Assembly (NCBI GenBank): GCA_951813525.2
Contig: CATOTJ020000002.1
Location: forward strand, 2,294,001-2,358,000
Direction: 5' to 3'
Source of the DNA: Thermohalobaculum sp951813525
GTDB lineage: Bacteria; Pseudomonadota; Alphaproteobacteria; Rhodobacterales; Rhodobacteraceae
Length of the DNA: 64,000 bases
The number at the start of each line of letters is the position of its first letter. Within the stretch, counting starts at the first letter, position 1. Made by a program: the position numbers and the translations under genes. The notes under the pieces are model-generated. The model saw only the letters and a program-made list of their open reading frames with translations. It had not been told where the DNA came from and searched no databases. Shown here one piece after another: positions 60,312-64,000 of this stretch.

Positions 60312-61514
60312 CTATCGCAGATTTCCACAGAATCGCTGGATTCGCGTACAGGCTTCCTCGAGCACCTCGTCCGACGTGGCGTAGGATGCCCGGAAGTTCG
60401 GGCTGAGCCCGAACGCCGCACCATGGACAACCGCGACACCCTCGCTTTCCAACAATTCGGTCACAAAGTCTTCGTCGTTCTCGATGACCTTGCCGGACGG
60501 CGCCGTCTTTCCGATGCACCCGGCAATCGACGGATACACATAAAAGGCACCTTCGGGCACCGGGCACTGGATGCCCTGGGCCTGGTTGAGCATCGAGCAC
60601 ACAAGGTCCCTGCGGCGCTGAAATGCCTCGCGGCTTTCGCTGATATAATCTTGCGGACCTTCCAGGGCCGCAACCGATGCCCACTGGCTGATCGAGGATG
60701 GGTTGGACGTCGACTGCGACTGGACCTTGGCCATCGCTTTGATCAACGCCTGCGGCCCGCCCGCATACCCCATGCGCCAACCCGTCATGGCGTAGGCTTT
60801 CGACAATCCGTTCACCGTCAGCGTACGGTCGATCAGCCCTGGCTCGACTTCCGCCACCGTTGCAAACTTGAATGGCGGATAGGCGATATGCTCGTACATA
60901 TCGTCAGTCAGCACCCAGACATGCGGGTGGCGCATCAGGACATCGGTCAGTGGCTTGAGTTCCTCGGCCGAATAGCCGGCACCCGACGGGTTCGAAGGCG
61001 AGTTGAAGATCAGCCACTTCGTCTTTGGTGTGATGGCCGCTTCCAGGTCCTCTGCCGTGATCTTGAAATTGGTTTCCAGCGAGGCTTCGACCGTCACCGG
61101 CTCGCCCCCGGCCAGCAGGACCATATCCGGATAACTGACCCAGTAAGGCGTCGGGATGATCACTTCGTCGCCCGGGTTCATCGTTGCGACCAGGGCGTTG
61201 TAAAGCACCTGCTTGCCGCCACCCGATACCGATATCTGATTGGTCGCATAGTCCAGGCCGTTCTCGCGCTTGAACTTGTCCGCAATCGCCTTTTTCAGCT
61301 CTGGGATCCCGTCAACGGCGGTGTACTTGGTTTTGCCCTGTGCCATCGCCGCAATGGCTGCCTGCTTTATGTGCTCGGGCGTGTCGAAATCCGGCTCTCC
61401 CGCACCCAGGCCGATCACGTCTTTCCCCGCCGCTTTCAGCTCATTCGCTTTTGTAGTCACCGCAATAGTCGGTGAAGGCTTCACGCGCGCAAGACTGTCG
61501 GCCAGGAATGCCAT
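60312..61514 (-). CDS. aatA: Aspartate aminotransferase, class I
   Basis: A 400-aa PLP enzyme of the Ib aspartate aminotransferase subgroup, interconverting aspartate/2-oxoglutarate and oxaloacetate/glutamate. Some members also act on prephenate. Motifs: IGLGAGEPDFDTPEHIKQAA, SGGGKQVLYNAL, FNSPSNPSGAGYS, the PLP lysine in TVNGLSKAYAMTGWRMGYAG, and near the C-terminus VAVVHGAAFG. ATG at 61514 (MAFLADSLARVKPS) is the family start; the frame's extension to 61673 has no homology. A strong terminator follows. Confidence 0.94.
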   Translation of the reverse strand: MAFLADSLARVKPSPTIAVTTKANELKAAGKDVIGLGAGEPDFDTPEHIKQAAIAAMAQGKTKYTAVDGIPELKKAIADKFKRENGLDYATNQISVSGGGKQVLYNALVATMNPGDEVIIPTPYWVSYPDMVLLAGGEPVTVEASLETNFKITAEDLEAAITPKTKWLIFNSPSNPSGAGYSAEELKPLTDVLMRHPHVWVLTDDMYEHIAYPPFKFATVAEVEPGLIDRTLTVNGLSKAYAMTGWRMGYAGGPQALIKAMAKVQSQSTSNPSSISQWASVAALEGPQDYISESREAFQRRRDLVCSMLNQAQGIQCPVPEGAFYVYPSIAGCIGKTAPSGKVIENDEDFVTELLESEGVAVVHGAAFGLSPNFRASYATSDEVLEEACTRIQRFCGNLR

Positions 61515-61662
61515 GATATCTCTCCTAATGCAGGCAAACGCCCAGGATCGGGCGCTGGCGTAATACGCGCTGGCGGACGCCACAGCAAGTCCGGGTTTGC
61601 AGGAACGTGCGGATGGCGGGCGGGCCGATGCCCGAAGGGCACGGGCCCCGCCAACAGCACGT

Positions 61663-62151
61663 TTATCCACCAAAGGCCGGGCGTGCCAACATCAGCCACA
61701 AGATCGCAAGCATCGCCAGAAACGCCGGGATTCCGAGGGCAAACCAGATGCGAAACAGTCTTTGGTAAGCATCGGGCAGCGCCCCGGCCTCTCTTTCGGC
61801 AGCCAGGGCCAAATCGCGCATGCGCGTCTGGATCCAAACCACCGGCAGCCAGCATGCCCCGACAAACAGGTAAAGCGCGAAAGACAGCACGATCCACCCT
61901 TCGGTCAGCGGCCATCCCATCCGATGGGCCAACAGCGCCCCGGTGATCGGTTGGGCCACGGCAGCCGTTGCCGTGAACAGCATATCCGCGATGACGACGA
62001 TCCGCGCCGTATGGGCGATGATCGCGACCCGCCCGCTGCAATGCGCCATCAACATGAAGAACGCGATCCCGGCGCCGGTGCCGAACAGCACTGCGGCCCC
62101 GATGACGTGCAACCAGCGCAGAACAAGATCCCAATCCGCCAGAGCTTCCAT
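61663..62151 (-). CDS. DUF2269 family integral membrane protein
   Basis: A 162-aa membrane protein with four helices. Typical features are LVLRWLHVIGAAVLFGTGAG with a conserved H in the first helix, TARIVVIADMLFTATAAVAQ, PITGALLAHRMGWPL, and LPVVWIQTRMRDLA. It belongs to the DUF2269 family of unknown function. Its ATG shares one base with the stop of the upstream SDR-DoxX gene (TGATG), so they are coupled. Confidence 0.87.
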   Translation of the reverse strand: MEALADWDLVLRWLHVIGAAVLFGTGAGIAFFMLMAHCSGRVAIIAHTARIVVIADMLFTATAAVAQPITGALLAHRMGWPLTEGWIVLSFALYLFVGACWLPVVWIQTRMRDLALAAEREAGALPDAYQRLFRIWFALGIPAFLAMLAILWLMLARPAFGG

Positions 62152-63500
62152 CAGCGTTCTTCCAACAGCATCCAGGCGACGATTGCCAGCACCGCGCCAG
62201 GAACGACCTTGACCAACGGCCCCAGGGGATCAAGCCAAAGACCCGGTGTGAACACCGTCGCGGCGCCCAGATAAATCAAACTGACCGCGACCATCCCTAA
62301 CGCGGCGCGGCGAGCCCAGTTCCGGATCAGAACCGCACCCCCCAGAAGCAGATCCACCACGCTCCAGAACAGAACGCTGGACACTGCCGCCGCCTCTGGC
62401 CACCCGGTTGCGGTCAGGACCTCTGCCGCCTGTCCGACCCGCAGGAACCCGATCAGGCCGGAAAGCAGCCAGAACGCCGACAAAACGGCGACGACCACTG
62501 GCAACATCAACGCCATTCGCGCGGCCAGCCGGTGCTCGACCGTCGCCTCCAACTGCGCCAGAGTTTCCGGCAAACTTGCAATCCGCTTGCCGCTTGCGGC
62601 CTGCCAAGGTTCCGGGTCGCCTCGAATCCCATCAGACAAAACCTGAGCCGCGGTTGATCGCAACGGCGAACGCCAGCCGAGCCTTCCCAGCCCGTCCGCC
62701 AATGCAGCCACCGGACCAAGCACCCAGGACGGGACTTCGATCTGCCGCCCGGGCCCCAAACCCAGCCATTCGCGGTGCTGGCGGACAATTGCGCTTAGTT
62801 CGTGCGGCGCATCCTCGACGAGATCGCAGGCCAAACCCGGCGGCAGCCTGCCCTCGACGGCCAGCGCAACGGCTTCGGCCAGGTCCGGCAACCCGATCGT
62901 ATGGACCTGTGCCCGCGCCATCGCGACAGGCTGTATCATCGGCATCGCAGCCAGCATTCTGATCAGCGAGGTACCGCCATAGGCGTTTTGGGCCACGACC
63001 AGTCCGGGCCGAAAAATCCAGCAGGGCGCGCCACCGTTCAGGATGGCCGCGTCAGCCTCGGCTTTGGTTGCCAAAAAGGGCGTCGCCGCATCCTGTTCGG
63101 CGCCCGCTGCCGAGATCTGGACCAGACCGACGCCTGAACCGGCGCAGGCATCCGCCAGCCCCAGAACCGCCTTTACCTGAACCGCCCGCAAATTGTCCCG
63201 GCCGGTTTCCTGCAAGACCCCGGCGGCATTGACCACCATATCGACGCCTTCCAGCAGGCCGGTCCAATCAGCCGCCGCCGTCATGTCCCGCAGGTCCCGG
63301 ATCACCCAATCGACTGCTGGCAGCACCCGATGCGCAGTATCGGCATCCCTGCCCAAACCTTTCACGCTGTGCCCACGCCTGATCAGCGCGCGCGCGATCC
63401 CGGCACCGATCAGCCCATAGGCGCCAACGACCAATACGGAACGCGGCGATCGATGCTGAATATGGTCGGTTTGCTGCGTCATTCGGTCCGCCGACTCCAT
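62151..63500 (-). CDS. SDR-family protein with DoxX-like membrane tail
   Basis: A 449-aa fusion. The N-terminal 290 residues form an atypical SDR domain (VLVVGAYGLIGAGIARALIR, AAGVLQETGRDNLRAVQVKA, ATPFLATKAEADAAIL) that resembles NAD(P)-dependent sugar or quinone epimerase-like proteins. The C-terminal 130 residues have about four helices of the DoxX-like type (VLFWSVVDLLLGGAVLIRNW, VSLIYLGAATVFTPGLW). Function is unknown. ATG at 63500 was chosen by homology start and AGAAG upstream; ATG 63482 is an alternative. It pairs with DUF2269 in the same operon, as in other proteobacteria. Confidence 0.84.
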   Translation of the reverse strand: MESADRMTQQTDHIQHRSPRSVLVVGAYGLIGAGIARALIRRGHSVKGLGRDADTAHRVLPAVDWVIRDLRDMTAAADWTGLLEGVDMVVNAAGVLQETGRDNLRAVQVKAVLGLADACAGSGVGLVQISAAGAEQDAATPFLATKAEADAAILNGGAPCWIFRPGLVVAQNAYGGTSLIRMLAAMPMIQPVAMARAQVHTIGLPDLAEAVALAVEGRLPPGLACDLVEDAPHELSAIVRQHREWLGLGPGRQIEVPSWVLGPVAALADGLGRLGWRSPLRSTAAQVLSDGIRGDPEPWQAASGKRIASLPETLAQLEATVEHRLAARMALMLPVVVAVLSAFWLLSGLIGFLRVGQAAEVLTATGWPEAAAVSSVLFWSVVDLLLGGAVLIRNWARRAALGMVAVSLIYLGAATVFTPGLWLDPLGPLVKVVPGAVLAIVAWMLLEER

Positions 63501-63613
63501 AGTACAATTCTTCTGCAACCAGCGCCTGCCGAAGCATGCGACGCTGCACCCAGTTACGCCCGTTACGGACACCAGATACATACCATGCAACCAGAAAGAT
63601 TCCGGAGGCCACA

Positions 63614-64000
63614 ATGATTGACGACGCTACGACCGATATCCAGGCCGCAACCGGGGACAACTATGACTGGGATGACGACGTAGCGACTCTGGGCGACCGG
63701 CTTGCCCGTGCGCGCGGCGCTGCGGGAATGAGCCAGTCACAACTGGCCCGGCGCCTTGGCGTCAAACTGACCACTCTTCGGAACTGGGAATCCGATCGAT
63801 CGGAACCTCGGGCGAACCGGCTGCAGATGCTGTCCGGCCTTCTCAATGTGTCGTTTATCTGGCTGATGACCGGCACCGCTCAGGATGAGGTCCAAGCGTC
63901 CGAGGAGGAACTGCCCGCCGGCCTGCCCGACATTCTGTCGGAACTGCGCGAACTGCGCGTCGTTCAAGGCCAACTTGCCGAGCGGACCGGCCAGCTTGAA
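63614..64000 (+). CDS. XRE-family transcriptional regulator (3' end outside window)
   Basis: The frame from ATG at 63614 stays open to the end of the window (129 codons). A GGAGG sits 6 nt upstream. After an acidic N-terminus (DNYDWDDDVATLGDRLARAR) comes a Cro/CI helix-turn-helix: MSQSQLARRLGVKLTTLRNW, then ESDRSEPRANRLQMLSGLLN. A second helical segment follows (LPDILSELRELRVVQGQLAE), probably a coiled coil. It is divergent from the SDR-DoxX gene with a 113-nt gap, so it may regulate it, but that is inference. Confidence 0.85.
   Translation, partial: MIDDATTDIQAATGDNYDWDDDVATLGDRLARARGAAGMSQSQLARRLGVKLTTLRNWESDRSEPRANRLQMLSGLLNVSFIWLMTGTAQDEVQASEEELPAGLPDILSELRELRVVQGQLAERTGQLE

Overview
The window looks like an alphaproteobacterial chromosome segment, most likely Rhodobacterales or a close relative. 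The evidence is gene content and order: hisC-tyrC-extensin-DUF2125-chaC, YtoQ, SseB, an NDUFA9-like protein beside a GumN-like protein, an RTX protein with a Hint domain, and rpmH-rnpA-yidD. The sequence is GC-rich. Genes are tightly packed, with many ATGA, GTGA and TGATG stop/start overlaps. The taxonomic call is inference from context only.

Layout. 1-1.3 kb: the right part of an IS30-family element that cuts the 5' end of a secreted-protein gene. 1.4-4.2 kb: ureohydrolase and gloB, a methyltransferase and a small membrane protein. 4.5-10 kb: hisC-tyrC-extensin, with DUF2125, chaC and a Nudix hydrolase. 10.1-14.2 kb: a nucleotide-sugar cluster (ugd, uronate epimerase, second UDP-sugar dehydrogenase), probably for surface polysaccharide. 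14.3-16.9 kb: ytoQ, a frameshifted DUF1045 gene, an alpha/beta hydrolase and what looks like the C-terminal stub of a molybdopterin enzyme. 16.9-18.6 kb: its FeS and membrane-anchor subunits (SoeB/SoeC type). 18.8-23.1 kb: ATP-dependent DNA ligase, an aminopeptidase P fused to a DUF427 domain, and a DUF2147 protein.

23.2-30.8 kb: a ten-gene Mrp-type cation/proton antiporter operon on the minus strand, in the order E-F-G-(MrpA C-terminal part)-B-C-D-D-small protein-D. 30.9-33.1 kb: UDG-family protein, lipoprotein lipase-like hydrolase, SseB. 33.1-37.7 kb: a purine/urate breakdown cluster (8-oxoguanine deaminase, membrane urate oxidase with a cytochrome c tail, OHCU decarboxylase, ureidoglycine aminohydrolase, ureidoglycolate lyase). 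37.7-42.5 kb: STAS and RsbW-like genes, FecR and OmpA-type envelope genes, and a PAS-GGDEF-EAL protein. 42.6-47.3 kb: yidD-rnpA-rpmH, a TVP38-type membrane protein, a flavin disulfide reductase and a sensor kinase.

47.4-52 kb is an accessory island between tRNA-Arg(ACG) and tRNA-Leu(CAG). It holds a large serine recombinase beheaded by a complete IS21-family element, plus gene debris that includes a piece of an SOS-response-associated peptidase. 52-57.4 kb: NDUFA9-like, GumN-like, a 12-bp tandem repeat, CoA pyrophosphatase, CCA-adding enzyme, LysE exporter and a hypothetical gene. 57.5-60 kb: an RTX-Hint secreted protein split by an apparent one-base frameshift. 60.3-64 kb: aspartate aminotransferase, DUF2269, an SDR-DoxX fusion protein and the start of an XRE regulator that leaves the window.

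I did not find a clearly novel defence or CRISPR-like system. The most distinctive items are the M24B-DUF427 fusion, the Mrp operon with three D-type subunits and a split MrpA, the orphan SoeBC pair with a catalytic-subunit stub, and several frameshifted genes that would repay read-level checking.
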